The notes beneath the pieces were generated by a model. That model was not told the origin of the DNA and did not search any database. It was given only the letters and a program-made list of their open reading frames with translations. Both the position numbers and the translations under genes were made by a program. A stretch of DNA of 17,599 nt from Treponema sp. (GTDB lineage: Bacteria; Spirochaetota; Spirochaetia; Treponematales; Rectinemataceae). The DNA lies in assembly GCA_017849315.1 (NCBI GenBank), contig JAFIHQ010000131.1:1-17599 (forward strand), read 5' to 3'. Below are positions 1-7,758 of the stretch, piece by piece; positions within the stretch are counted from its first letter, which is position 1, and each line of letters starts with the position of its first letter.

Positions 1-198
1 AAGCACATGGACATAGCCAAAGGCCTCCTTGCAGAAGACGATTGTCTTTTAACTGAGATAATGTTTAACGATTACACTATTCGTCAGCTTGAACTTATCA
101 GCTCCAAGTTATCGTACCTGACGCATATTATCCGCCAAAAAGACTATGAGGAAATGACCAAGTTCCTCAACGCTTTGCGGAAAAACATTGCCGATTAG
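1..198 (+). CDS. Probable prephenate dehydrogenase, C-terminal fragment (5' end outside window)
   Basis: The frame is open from the first base and ends with TAG at 196-198, so this is the last ~65 codons of a longer gene; the ATG at 7 is probably internal. The visible part is all helical and charged, with a pattern like 'ISSKLSYLTHIIRQKDYEEM' followed by a closing 'LRKNI'. This resembles the C-terminal dimerisation helices of TyrA-type prephenate/arogenate dehydrogenases, where a short loop after an 'IxxKLxxLxxII' helix leads to a final helix. The NAD-binding Rossmann domain and catalytic residues lie outside the window, so the assignment rests on this tail and on the neighbouring aroA, another aromatic-pathway gene. 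Only 43 bp separate its stop from the stop of the convergent aroA, and I saw no hairpin terminator there. Another helical C-terminus cannot be excluded. Confidence 0.5.
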   Translation, partial: KHMDIAKGLLAEDDCLLTEIMFNDYTIRQLELISSKLSYLTHIIRQKDYEEMTKFLNALRKNIAD

Positions 199-241
199 TC
201 TGAAGACATGAGCGTTGGCTGGCCTTAACATTCTGACTGCC

Positions 242-1594
242 TTAGGTGGGATTCACTCTGATCGAGTAGATGTCTTCAAAAAAACCCGGCCACGACTTGC
301 CAACGCAGTCGCTATCGCAAATCGTTACTTCACCAGAAGTTATTAAAGAAGCTGCTTCGGCGGCCATGGCGATTCTGTGATCATTGTTGGGGTTGACCAC
401 ACCACCATGCAGGGCCTTTCCCTCGACCACAAAATAGTCGCCATCAACGTGAGCGCTGCCCCCCAAAGAGTCCAACATAGCCACAAGCGACTGCGCGCGG
501 TCGCTTTCCTTGCCACGAAGTCTGTGCACTCCTTTTATGACGGAGCGGCCAGGGGTGGCGGCGGCGAGTACTACCAAAGGAGGAAAAAGGTCAGGGCAAT
601 CCGTCGCGTCAAAACGAAACGCCCGAAGGCGGCCCTTTCTTACAATGACACCCTCGTCCTTTGCCGCAATTTTCGCGCCGGCGCTCCTTGCCGCCGCAAG
701 AATCGCCTTGTCCGGTTGCGTCGATTCTAAATCAAGACCGCGTATCAAGAGGCCTTCCTCCTTGCCTGCAATCGCACCCATCACCACCAAAAAGGCACCG
801 GCACTCCAATCCCCCTCCACCGCCAAATCCGTGGCCTGGTAGTGCTGATTTCCCGGAATTACGAATTTACTATAATCCCTATCTCTATTTATCCTCACCC
901 CAAAACGGGCACAGACCGATATAGTCAAGTCCAAGTAACCACGACTAGTCGGATTCACCACCGTAAGAATACTTTGCTCCGCGGTGAGTGGCAAAGCCAA
1001 GAGTAAACCTGTCAAGAGTTGAGAACTTTCACTTGCATCAAGGCAGAGATTTCCGCCATGCAACTTGCCAAATAACCGCACCGGAGCATGGCCTTCTTCT
1101 GTATCAACCTTAACGCCAAACTCTGGCAATACCTTCTGCAACATCCCCATGGGCCTTTTGCACAGGCTACCTTGCGCCTCAAGTACGGCCGGACGCCCAA
1201 CAAGCGCAGCTATGGGTGCAAACATCCGCATGCAGAGCCCCGACTCGCCGCAGGGAAGCAGGAGCTCGGCATTCTGTTCCACATTCTCTTCCACACGCCC
1301 ACTATCGTCACGCGCGCCATCGCCACTGGGGGCGCTTTCTCTGCCATTCGTGCAATGTCCCACCAACTGCCTGGATCCGCGAATTTCCACAAGACTCGGC
1401 CCCACCCACACTTCCGCATCAAGCGCCCTTGCAACCCTTATCGCGGCCTGTGCGTCCTCGCATAGTGTCTTGTAATGGAGCCTCGTGACTCCTTCTGCCA
1501 CCGCCCCAGCGGCGATGGCGCGCTGAAGGTAGCTCTTGGAAGATGGTGCTACAATGCTGCCAGCTATGCAGCCTCTCGACCTTGTTATTTGCAT
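242..1594 (-). CDS. aroA: 3-phosphoshikimate 1-carboxyvinyltransferase (EPSP synthase)
   Basis: Sixth step of the shikimate pathway: joins phosphoenolpyruvate to shikimate-3-phosphate in the cytoplasm. Family signatures, numbered from the ATG at 1594 (450 aa): SKS with K20 and R25, GESG at 116-119 followed by R123 (the PEP-binding loop, usually GNAGT), KRP around R147, SSQ at 190-192, D335 in a PDLFPP context, KESDR with E363 and R366, NDHR with R407, and K433. All expected catalytic positions are filled. Oddity: about 32 extra Gly/Asp/Ser/Glu-rich residues (roughly 77-108) lie just before the PEP loop, making it longer than the 427-residue E. coli enzyme. An in-frame ATG at 1624 would add ten residues, but it abuts the T-run of the upstream terminator. 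The 1594 start lies 7 nt after a perfect TATAAT, so the message may be leaderless; no Shine-Dalgarno sequence is visible. Confidence 0.93.
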   Translation of the reverse strand: MQITRSRGCIAGSIVAPSSKSYLQRAIAAGAVAEGVTRLHYKTLCEDAQAAIRVARALDAEVWVGPSLVEIRGSRQLVGHCTNGRESAPSGDGARDDSGRVEENVEQNAELLLPCGESGLCMRMFAPIAALVGRPAVLEAQGSLCKRPMGMLQKVLPEFGVKVDTEEGHAPVRLFGKLHGGNLCLDASESSQLLTGLLLALPLTAEQSILTVVNPTSRGYLDLTISVCARFGVRINRDRDYSKFVIPGNQHYQATDLAVEGDWSAGAFLVVMGAIAGKEEGLLIRGLDLESTQPDKAILAAARSAGAKIAAKDEGVIVRKGRLRAFRFDATDCPDLFPPLVVLAAATPGRSVIKGVHRLRGKESDRAQSLVAMLDSLGGSAHVDGDYFVVEGKALHGGVVNPNNDHRIAMAAEAASLITSGEVTICDSDCVGKSWPGFFEDIYSIRVNPT

Positions 1595-1630
1595 GACACC
1601 GATTATATCCACTGCTAAGCGCATTAAAAA
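1592..1630 (-). promoter_or_regulatory. Candidate aroA promoter (perfect -10, leaderless start)
   Basis: On the minus strand a perfect TATAAT occupies 1607-1602. The initiator ATG at 1594-1592 follows after 7 nt, so transcription would begin at or one base before the A of the ATG. Seventeen nt upstream is TTTTTA (1630-1625), a poor -35 lying in the T-run of the gdhA terminator. No ribosome-binding site fits between. Read from sequence only; no start-site data. Confidence 0.4.
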
Positions 1631-1658
1631 AGGGTGCCCCTCAAAAGGGGCACCCCTT
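1626..1658 (-). terminator. Intrinsic terminator of gdhA
   Basis: A perfect 10-bp GC-rich stem (arms 1632-1641 and 1646-1655, GGGTGCCCCT paired with AGGGGCACCC) with a 4-nt loop. In minus-strand direction it is followed by six consecutive T (1631-1626). It lies 58 bp past the gdhA stop and ends about 30 bp before the likely aroA start, so gdhA and aroA should be separate transcripts unless there is read-through. Confidence 0.9.
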
Positions 1659-1716
1659 AGTTTACTCAGATCTTAAAAATACCGCTCATCCAACCCTAGG
1701 GAGGGCTACTCCAGAC

Positions 1717-3066
1717 TCACACGAGCCCCTGCGCTATCATCGCATCAGCGACCTTCTTGAATCCTGCTATGTTAGCACCTACCACATAGTTGCCAGGCTC
1801 GCCATACTTGGCTGCAGTTTCCAGACAGCTCTTATGGATGTTGCTCATGATCTCGTGCAATCTTTGGTCAACTTCTTCGGCGCTCCAGGAAAGTCTCATA
1901 GAGTTTTGTGTCATTTCGAGACCAGAGGTTGCAACGCCACCCGCATTTGCCGCCTTGCCAGGAGCGAACGGTATTTTCTGTTCAATGAAATACTTCCATG
2001 CCTCAGGGGTACAACCCATGTTACTCACTTCAACGACAATCTTTACGCCATTTGCAACCAGAACCTTGGCATCTTCACCGTTGAGTTCGTTCTGGATGGC
2101 ACACGGCATGGCAATGTCTACTTTTTGTTCCCATGGCTTTTTACCAGGAACAAACTTGGCCTTTGAGAACTTCTTGGCATAGTTTTCGACCTTGTTGCGG
2201 TCAATAACGAGCATTTCTTCCAGGTAGTCCCATTTTTCTTTGGTTCCGACACCGTCCGGATCGAAAATGTAACCGTCCGGCCCAGAAATTGTCACAACCT
2301 TTGCGCCGAGCTGAGATGCCTTCTGGCAAACTCCCCACGCCACATTGCCAAATCCGGACACAGCCACGGTTTTGCCTTCCAAAGAATCATTGCGAACCTT
2401 GAGCATTTCCTTGGCAAAATAGCTCGCGCCAAAACCTGTCGCTTCCGGCCTCACAAGCGAACCACCATAATTGAGGCCTTTGCCCGTTAAAACGCCATTA
2501 AATTCGTTGCGAATCCTTTTGTATTGCCCAAAAAGATAACCAATTTCCCGTCCGCCAACACCAATGTCTCCTGCCGGAACGTCGGTATCAGGCCCAATAT
2601 GACGATAGAGTTCTGTCATGAAACTCTGGCAGAAACGCATTATTTCGTTCTCGCTTTTGCCATTTGGATCGAAGTCAGAACCGCCTTTGCCGCCCCCCAT
2701 GGGAAGACCAGTGAGGCTGTTCTTGAATATCTGCTCAAAACCGAGGAATTTCAACGTAGAAAGCGTTACTTTTGGATGAAAACGAAGGCCGCCCTTGTAG
2801 GGGCCAATTGCGGAGTTGAACTGTACCCTATATCCACGATTGACATGATATTCGCCTTTGTCGTCTACCCAAGGCACCCTGAACATGACAACTCTTTCCG
2901 GCTCTACGATGCGCTCCAGTATTTTTTGCGCCTGGTATTTTGGTTCGGCTTCGATAAGGGGAGAGATCGATTCAAGCACTTCTTCGGTTGCCTGCAAGAA
3001 CTCGCTTTCCCAAGGATAGCGGGCACGCAGATCGTCCAGCACTTGCTTTATGTAGGAATTCATCAT
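1717..3066 (-). CDS. gdhA: NADP-specific glutamate dehydrogenase
   Basis: Reductive amination of 2-oxoglutarate with ammonia to glutamate; cytoplasmic hexamer. 449 aa, essentially the length of E. coli GdhA (447) and alignable end to end from memory. PYKGGLRFHP around residue 91 is the substrate loop; PMGGGKGG holds catalytic K127; PAGDIGVGGREIG follows. The Rossmann domain begins at VSGFGNVAWG, and the C-terminus has FAPGKAANAGGVATSGLEM. The bacterial hexamer I subfamily pattern indicates NADP(H) use. Start: two adjacent ATGs (3066 and 3063) follow AAGGAGGG; the Shine-Dalgarno is only 2 nt from the first and 5 nt from the second, so the 3063 start (448 aa) may be the one used. It has its own 206-bp upstream gap with a promoter candidate and a strong terminator downstream, so it is probably monocistronic. 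Confidence 0.96.
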   Translation of the reverse strand: MMNSYIKQVLDDLRARYPWESEFLQATEEVLESISPLIEAEPKYQAQKILERIVEPERVVMFRVPWVDDKGEYHVNRGYRVQFNSAIGPYKGGLRFHPKVTLSTLKFLGFEQIFKNSLTGLPMGGGKGGSDFDPNGKSENEIMRFCQSFMTELYRHIGPDTDVPAGDIGVGGREIGYLFGQYKRIRNEFNGVLTGKGLNYGGSLVRPEATGFGASYFAKEMLKVRNDSLEGKTVAVSGFGNVAWGVCQKASQLGAKVVTISGPDGYIFDPDGVGTKEKWDYLEEMLVIDRNKVENYAKKFSKAKFVPGKKPWEQKVDIAMPCAIQNELNGEDAKVLVANGVKIVVEVSNMGCTPEAWKYFIEQKIPFAPGKAANAGGVATSGLEMTQNSMRLSWSAEEVDQRLHEIMSNIHKSCLETAAKYGEPGNYVVGANIAGFKKVADAMIAQGLV

Positions 3067-3115
3067 TCCCTCCTTCTATTTTTTGGTGTCAAAGCCGCAT
3101 TGCTCTGACAAAATG

Positions 3116-3144
3116 ATTCTATACCCCCTTATCGAATTCGGCAA
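3116..3144 (-). promoter_or_regulatory. Candidate gdhA promoter
   Basis: Minus strand: -35 TTGCCG (3144-3139), 17-nt spacer, -10 TAGAAT (3121-3116). The predicted start near 3109 gives a leader of about 43 nt containing the AAGGAGGG site. A 14-bp palindrome at 3153-3166 sits just upstream of the -35. Confidence 0.4.
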
Positions 3145-3152
3145 GGTAAATT

Positions 3153-3166
3153 GCGTTACGAAACGC
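3153..3166. promoter_or_regulatory. Palindrome upstream of the gdhA promoter (possible operator)
   Basis: GCGTT-N4-AACGC, a perfect 5-bp inverted repeat, centred about 15 bp upstream of the proposed -35 of gdhA. The position suits an activator or repressor site, but the arms are short and chance cannot be excluded. Confidence 0.25.
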
Positions 3167-3272
3167 TATTTCAAGATTCAAAACGATCGGCAACATTGTT
3201 GAGTTCAAGTACATTTTCCCGGGCACTTACAAAAGGCTCAAATTCAGATCACAAATCCGGATAAGGACGAAT

Positions 3273-4061
3273 TCACGAGTCCTGATCGGGCTCGGTGGTT
3301 TCCAGTTTTTCGATTTTTATGGACAAGATCCGATGAGCGTCCATCTCGTGAACAGTGAATATGGCGTTGGGGGTTTCAACCTTTTCGTTTTTGGACGGAA
3401 TTCGACCGAACAGGTTAAACACATATCCCGCCAGGCTGTCAAAGTCTTCAGTGGGCAGGGGAATATCGAGTTCCTCGCTCACCGCATCGAGCCGAGTCCT
3501 TGCGTCGCAGAGCCAAACTTGAGGCCCAATCTGCACGATCGGCTCCGGCTCCGCATCGAATTCGTCCTGAATTTCGCCTACAATCTCTTCAATTATGTCT
3601 TCGAGGCACACGATGCCCGAAGTGCCACCATACTCGTCCACAACAATAGCGATGTGAACGTGGCGCCGCTTAAACTCGCGCAAGAGGTTATCGATGAGCA
3701 TTGTCTCCGGGACAAAATAGGGCTTCCGCATTATCGAAGCGATTACGATAGGCTTGTTCTGTACTAGAGCTGCCAAAACATCCTTTGCATAAATAACGCC
3801 GACAACATCATCGATAGTTTCCCTGTAGACAGGAATTCTCGAGTGCCCCGATTCGACGAGCACGCGGAACAGGTCCTCTTTGGGTGCCTCGACATCGAGG
3901 AAAAGTGTATCTGTCCGAGCCACCATGACTTCCTTGACGGTCGTTTCCGACAGATTCTCCACTCCCTCGATCATTTCTTCTTGTTCAGTATCCTGTACTT
4001 CAATTTCGTCAAGTTTTTCAGGATTCTCCTGCTTTGTTTTAAGATGACCAAAAATACTCAC
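3273..4061 (-). CDS. tlyC: CBS-pair/CorC-HlyC domain protein (TlyC/YbeX-like)
   Basis: 262 aa, soluble form of the CorC/HlyC family. After an acidic N-terminal tail (~1-40) come two CBS modules: ~45-100, beginning with the typical TVKEVMVAR and containing HSRIPVYRETIDDVVGVIY, and ~105-165, with VDEYGGTSGIVCLEDIIEEIVGEI. A C-terminal CorC_HlyC/transporter-associated domain (~175-255, DFDSLAGYVFNLFGRIP) follows. There is no N-terminal DUF21 membrane domain, as in E. coli YbeX/CorC. Spirochaete versions were named TlyC (haemolysin), but relatives are now tied to Mg2+/Co2+ handling and ribosome/rRNA processing; haemolysis should not be assumed. The start is GTG, overlapping the ybeY stop by four bases (GTGA), with CGGAGAG about 8 nt upstream. 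It is the last gene of the operon; I saw no clear hairpin plus T-run between it and gdhA. Confidence 0.9.
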   Translation of the reverse strand: MSIFGHLKTKQENPEKLDEIEVQDTEQEEMIEGVENLSETTVKEVMVARTDTLFLDVEAPKEDLFRVLVESGHSRIPVYRETIDDVVGVIYAKDVLAALVQNKPIVIASIMRKPYFVPETMLIDNLLREFKRRHVHIAIVVDEYGGTSGIVCLEDIIEEIVGEIQDEFDAEPEPIVQIGPQVWLCDARTRLDAVSEELDIPLPTEDFDSLAGYVFNLFGRIPSKNEKVETPNAIFTVHEMDAHRILSIKIEKLETTEPDQDS

Positions 4062-4510
4062 AGTATTTGCTCTCCGGAAAGCTGAGCCAGAATTGTCTCC
4101 TGCAGCGCCAACATGGGTTCGTCCGGCGCATTCGTTGTATGATCCATGCCTGAAAGATGCAACAAACCGTGAACAATCAGACGCTTCAATTCCTCATTTG
4201 GAGTAACAGAAAAATCGACTGCATTTCGCTGCAATGCTGGCAGACTGATCACGATATCGCCAGCAAGAAAGACGCTGTCACCTTCTTGTTCCACCGTATC
4301 GCCAAGTGGGAAAGAAAGCACATCGGTTGGTTCATCTTTTTGACGATAATCTCGATTCACCGTTTGGATAAAATCATCGTCACAAAAGAGTAACGAGACA
4401 ACCCAATTCTCTTTTCGCATTTGATCAAGGGCAGTCAAGGCAAAACCCTTTGCTCTCTCTAACCAAACTGGACAATCTATGCCAGCCCAATCCGTACTCA
4501 CCGTATTCAT
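4058..4510 (-). CDS. ybeY: Endoribonuclease YbeY (rRNA maturation factor)
   Basis: Single-strand RNA endonuclease and metalloprotein acting in 16S rRNA 3'-end maturation and 70S quality control. 150 aa, normal for the family. The zinc site HGLLHLSGMDH (H114, H118, H124; H-x3-H-x5-H) is intact, preceded by the usual TDVLSFPL segment (~62-69) and GDIVIS (~84-89). The ATG at 4510 overlaps the pgpH TGA by four bases (ATGA), with AAGGAG 8 nt upstream. Four-base overlaps on both sides imply translational coupling. Neighbours phoH/ybeZ and tlyC/ybeX are its standard genomic partners. Confidence 0.95.
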   Translation of the reverse strand: MNTVSTDWAGIDCPVWLERAKGFALTALDQMRKENWVVSLLFCDDDFIQTVNRDYRQKDEPTDVLSFPLGDTVEQEGDSVFLAGDIVISLPALQRNAVDFSVTPNEELKRLIVHGLLHLSGMDHTTNAPDEPMLALQETILAQLSGEQIL

Positions 4511-6729
4511 GGGGATGGCTCCTTTTGGTTAGGATACTCAATTCTGGAGTGGAACTGCCCTGCAGTAATTCTGACAAAAGTCTGGCGGATGTTATCCAAG
4601 TCCTGGAGGGTGAGTGGACATTGGTCAAGCTGGCCTTGCTGCACCTTGTCAGTAATAAGCTGATGAATAAACGTGTCCAGCCGGGGAAGTGAAGGGTTCT
4701 TTAGCGTTCTGAGCGCTGCTTCTACGGTGTCTGCCAACATGACGATTCCCGCCTCTTTTGTGGTCGGAGGAGACCCGGGGTAGCTGAAATCCTCTTCGCT
4801 TGCAGTCGAATCTTTAGATTTGGCCTTGTCGTAAAACCAGCTTATTGTGGAATTGCCGTGGTGTTGGGCGACAATTTCCACGACGGCCTTGGGCAATCCG
4901 AGTTCCCTGGCCTTTTCCGCACCTAGCTTTACATGGCTACGAATGACGGTGGCGGAAAGTCGTGGGTTTATGTCGTCATGCTTATTTTGGCCGCGCTGAT
5001 TTTCCACGAAATATTCCGGCTGGTCTACCTTGCCGATATCGTGGTAATAGGCCCCAACCCTCGCAAGCAACGCATTCGCGCCTATCGCCTGAGCTGCTGC
5101 TTCAGCCAGAAACGCAACGTTCAGTGAGTGTGCATAGGTACCTGGTGCCTTTGTCATTAATTCTTTGAGCGCCGGCGAATTGGCATCCGCCAACTCCATC
5201 AGCCGGAAACGAGTCGGCAAATTAAGAGTTTGTTCCAAAACAGGCAATGCAGCCAAAATCAGCGCTCCATTGACAAACCCATTCAAAGCAAGCAGTCCGG
5301 ACGCCTTGGCAACTTCGCCAAAAGCCGAACCATTCTTGAGTATCAAAATTACAGCGAGTCCAAATTGTATCACGGCTTGGCTCACAGCTGCCTCTGCCAG
5401 ACTGAGACGACTCTTAGCCATACTGCTCATCAAACTCATGAAAACTCCGGAAAAGAGCGTAAAGACAATGAATTCTGCATTCAGATTGGAAGCTGCTCCC
5501 GCTAGAAGTGCAAGGACGATAGAATAAGAAAATCCCAGACTTTGACCACCTACGATCGAGATGAGACCGACAAAGAGCGCAGTCGGCATCCAATAGGCTC
5601 CGTCTAGAGTGCCGGAACCAGTGCCGGAACTGCCTGGAGCCTTGCCAGCAAAAATAGCGATTATGAAAAAAACAAGTGCGCTATAGAAAATCAGGAGCCC
5701 CATATAGCGGTTCAAGTTAGTTGCAATTTCCTTTTGACCAAAAATCAGGAAGATGCCGACAAGCGATGCAGCAAGCAACAATCCAATTCCGCTCAAGACC
5801 AGACTCGTATCTGCTCTGGACATGGCGCTCTTAATGCTCATGATTCTTGCGTAGGTTTCCTCGGTGACCATTTCGCCTGCTCGGACTAGCACCTCGTTTT
5901 GCCCCGCAACTCGAGTGACGGGCTCCACCTTGCTTCTTGCTTTAGCGAGCCTGTTCTGCGACTCTGCCTTGTCAAAGAAAGTATTCTCGGTAGCAAACCC
6001 CATGACAATCTTGGCGACCAAGGTGGAAACCGACCCTGCAAGCCGTTTTTGCATTATCTGGGCGTTTACAGCCTCCGCCAAAGTGTCCTTGGTCACCATA
6101 GAATCGCGAGTGCGTTGTTCGTAATCGGTCTTATTGTTCAGCGTGTGTGCAAGTTCAAAATAGTCCTGATTGTAGTATTCCAAACCTTCGGTAGGTATAG
6201 AAACAACTCCCATTTGCATTATGGAACTCAGCACGTCCTCTGCGTAGACAAGGATTTGCAGCTTGAGGGGACTCCGCGCCAAAGCAGTCAGTACATCGGA
6301 AGGCAACAGCCCAGGAAAATTGCTTTGGAGCATGAGCGTCATTGTCTCAATGGCGGTGTTCTTTTCCGCCAGGTCTTTGAACATGCCGCCAAAAGCCTTG
6401 TACTGATTGAGAACTTGAGTTGTGACATTCTCGTCTTGTCTAAAGACCGGCAAAACCAAACGCTCTTCACTTTCGATCCGCAGTTGTGTAGCCAGTTTGT
6501 CGACATAGACGACGCTCTTAGTACACACAATGTCCCGCTCCGCAATTTTTCCAGGGCTAATTCCCTCGAAGCTCTGATTCCTCGCTATGGAGCCTGGCCC
6601 GGCCAGGAGAAGAGCGACTGCCGCGATAAGTACGCATGCCAAAGCGTTCCAAAGGTAGTGTTTGTCGGCCAGAAATGTTGCCGGCAAAAAATCCGAAAGG
6701 ATGCCAAGGAGAGGCTTACTCGTTTTCAT
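4507..6729 (-). CDS. pgpH: 7TM-HD cyclic-di-AMP phosphodiesterase (PgpH/YqfF family)
   Basis: Membrane HD-domain phosphodiesterase; characterised relatives hydrolyse c-di-AMP to pApA. Numbering from ATG 6729 (740 aa). One N-terminal membrane helix (WNALACVLIAAVALLLAG, ~27-45) precedes an extracytoplasmic 7TMR-HDED region (~50-310). A block of membrane helices (~310-490) leads to a cytoplasmic HD domain. The HD metal/catalytic set is complete: H534 in TYAHSLNV, H563-D564 in YYHDIGKVD, the later IRSH and AQHHG histidines, and D667 in MLADTVEA, with a FSYPG...TTKEAG loop as in PgpH. An upstream ATG at 6780 would add 17 residues but overlap phoH by 65 bp; the 6729 ATG has GAGG 3 nt upstream and overlaps phoH by 14 bp. 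The order phoH-pgpH-ybeY is also seen in many Firmicutes. Confidence 0.93.
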   Translation of the reverse strand: MKTSKPLLGILSDFLPATFLADKHYLWNALACVLIAAVALLLAGPGSIARNQSFEGISPGKIAERDIVCTKSVVYVDKLATQLRIESEERLVLPVFRQDENVTTQVLNQYKAFGGMFKDLAEKNTAIETMTLMLQSNFPGLLPSDVLTALARSPLKLQILVYAEDVLSSIMQMGVVSIPTEGLEYYNQDYFELAHTLNNKTDYEQRTRDSMVTKDTLAEAVNAQIMQKRLAGSVSTLVAKIVMGFATENTFFDKAESQNRLAKARSKVEPVTRVAGQNEVLVRAGEMVTEETYARIMSIKSAMSRADTSLVLSGIGLLLAASLVGIFLIFGQKEIATNLNRYMGLLIFYSALVFFIIAIFAGKAPGSSGTGSGTLDGAYWMPTALFVGLISIVGGQSLGFSYSIVLALLAGAASNLNAEFIVFTLFSGVFMSLMSSMAKSRLSLAEAAVSQAVIQFGLAVILILKNGSAFGEVAKASGLLALNGFVNGALILAALPVLEQTLNLPTRFRLMELADANSPALKELMTKAPGTYAHSLNVAFLAEAAAQAIGANALLARVGAYYHDIGKVDQPEYFVENQRGQNKHDDINPRLSATVIRSHVKLGAEKARELGLPKAVVEIVAQHHGNSTISWFYDKAKSKDSTASEEDFSYPGSPPTTKEAGIVMLADTVEAALRTLKNPSLPRLDTFIHQLITDKVQQGQLDQCPLTLQDLDNIRQTFVRITAGQFHSRIEYPNQKEPSP

Positions 6730-7702
6730 ATGCCTCGATAATGTTCTTAACAAGCTGGCTTCGAACCACATCCCTGGCATCGAGGTGGCTGATAAAGATA
6801 TCCTCTATACCAGAAAGGATTTGGATAGCATGAACCAGACCAGATTCACTCTTGCGGGGCAGATCTATCTGGGTTATGTCTCCAGTAACAATGGCCTTTG
6901 TATTCTCGCCAAGCCTTGTAAGGAACATTTTCATCTGTTCTTTCGTCGTATTCTGCGCTTCGTCCAAGATGACAATGCAATTGCTTAGGTTTCTTCCTCT
7001 CATGTAGGCGAGTGGAGCCACTTCTATCGCTCTTGTTTCTTCGAGTCGACTTATCGTGTCAAAAGGCAAGAGAACTTCCATAGCGTCATAGAGCGGCCTC
7101 AAGTATGGGTTGATCTTTTGCACGAGATCGCCAGGCAAAAAACCAAGGTTTTCTCCAGCTTCGACAATGGGCCTTGTAAGAATCAGCTTTCTGCGAGTCT
7201 TGGCCATAAGCTCTTTGAGCGCCCAAGCCATCGCCAAAAAAGTCTTACCTGTGCCGGCTGGCCCCACGGAGATAATAAGATCGTGAGTTGCAAGTCCCTT
7301 TAAATAAAGAGCTTGCCCCCTACTACGCGGATATATCTTTGCGTATCCACCTGGTATCTGAATGCAAGTATCGAGAAAGTCGTCGCTTGTGGACATTGGA
7401 GCTGCAGAATCATGTTCACGGGAAGCGCAACCGCTGCCTAATGGAGTGAGTTCCGCATGCAGCGCAATGATCAAGTCGGGTGTTGCAGGCAGGCCACCCT
7501 CGATGGAGTGTATGGTAGCCTGTACGAGGTCAACAAACATCTGCCTCTTTTCTTCGGAGTCGGCGCTGATTGAGAGTTCGTTGCCCATGCAATGTACTCT
7601 AGCTCCCAGCAGATCAGAGATAATATCCAGGTTATAGTCGTTTGCACCACAGAGTTCCGAAAGGAGCTCCATATCGTCCAATACAATACTGTCCACGTTC
7701 AA
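6716..7702 (-). CDS. phoH: PhoH-like ATPase (YbeZ/PhoH family)
   Basis: Cytoplasmic P-loop NTPase related to the helicase core; the YbeZ group works with YbeY in RNA metabolism. 328 aa. An N-terminal ~70-residue KH-like part is followed by a variable linker (~85-112). The PhoH ATPase domain starts at YPRSRGQALYL, with Walker A GPAGTGKT (147-154), LTRPIVEAGENLGFLPGD (~175-192), Walker B CIVILDEAQN (D247, E248) and the sensor-like VTGDITQIDLP. The chosen start is TTG (7702-7700), 5 nt after AGGAG; a GTG two codons later is the alternative. 52 bp separate it from the lptD stop, and its 3' end overlaps pgpH. Confidence 0.95.
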   Translation of the reverse strand: MNVDSIVLDDMELLSELCGANDYNLDIISDLLGARVHCMGNELSISADSEEKRQMFVDLVQATIHSIEGGLPATPDLIIALHAELTPLGSGCASREHDSAAPMSTSDDFLDTCIQIPGGYAKIYPRSRGQALYLKGLATHDLIISVGPAGTGKTFLAMAWALKELMAKTRRKLILTRPIVEAGENLGFLPGDLVQKINPYLRPLYDAMEVLLPFDTISRLEETRAIEVAPLAYMRGRNLSNCIVILDEAQNTTKEQMKMFLTRLGENTKAIVTGDITQIDLPRKSESGLVHAIQILSGIEDIFISHLDARDVVRSQLVKNIIEAYENE

Positions 7703-7729
7703 TTCAACTCCTGCGCATTTGAGCGCCCA

Positions 7730-7758
7730 ATTCTAAAGAAATCGACCGAACACGTCAT
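7730..7758 (-). promoter_or_regulatory. Possible internal promoter before phoH
   Basis: Minus strand: ATGACG (7758-7753) as a partial -35, 17-nt spacer, TAGAAT (7735-7730) as -10, in the 52-bp lptD-phoH gap. It could allow the phoH-pgpH-ybeY-tlyC block to be transcribed apart from uvrA-lptD. Match quality is modest. Confidence 0.25.

Noticed and set aside
2524..3108. 194-codon plus-strand open frame opposite gdhA
   Set aside because: Shadow of the highly conserved gdhA frame; no recognisable product.
3167..3272. Terminator after tlyC
   Set aside because: Only short palindromes (such as ATCCGGAT) with no adequate stem plus T-run on the minus strand.
3273..4061. Reading tlyC as a haemolysin virulence gene
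   Set aside because: The name is historical; domain content (CBS pair plus CorC_HlyC) and the ybeY context fit a housekeeping role.
5899..6741. 280-codon plus-strand open frame opposite pgpH
   Set aside because: Antisense to a clear membrane-protein reading frame; no family resemblance and no Shine-Dalgarno support.
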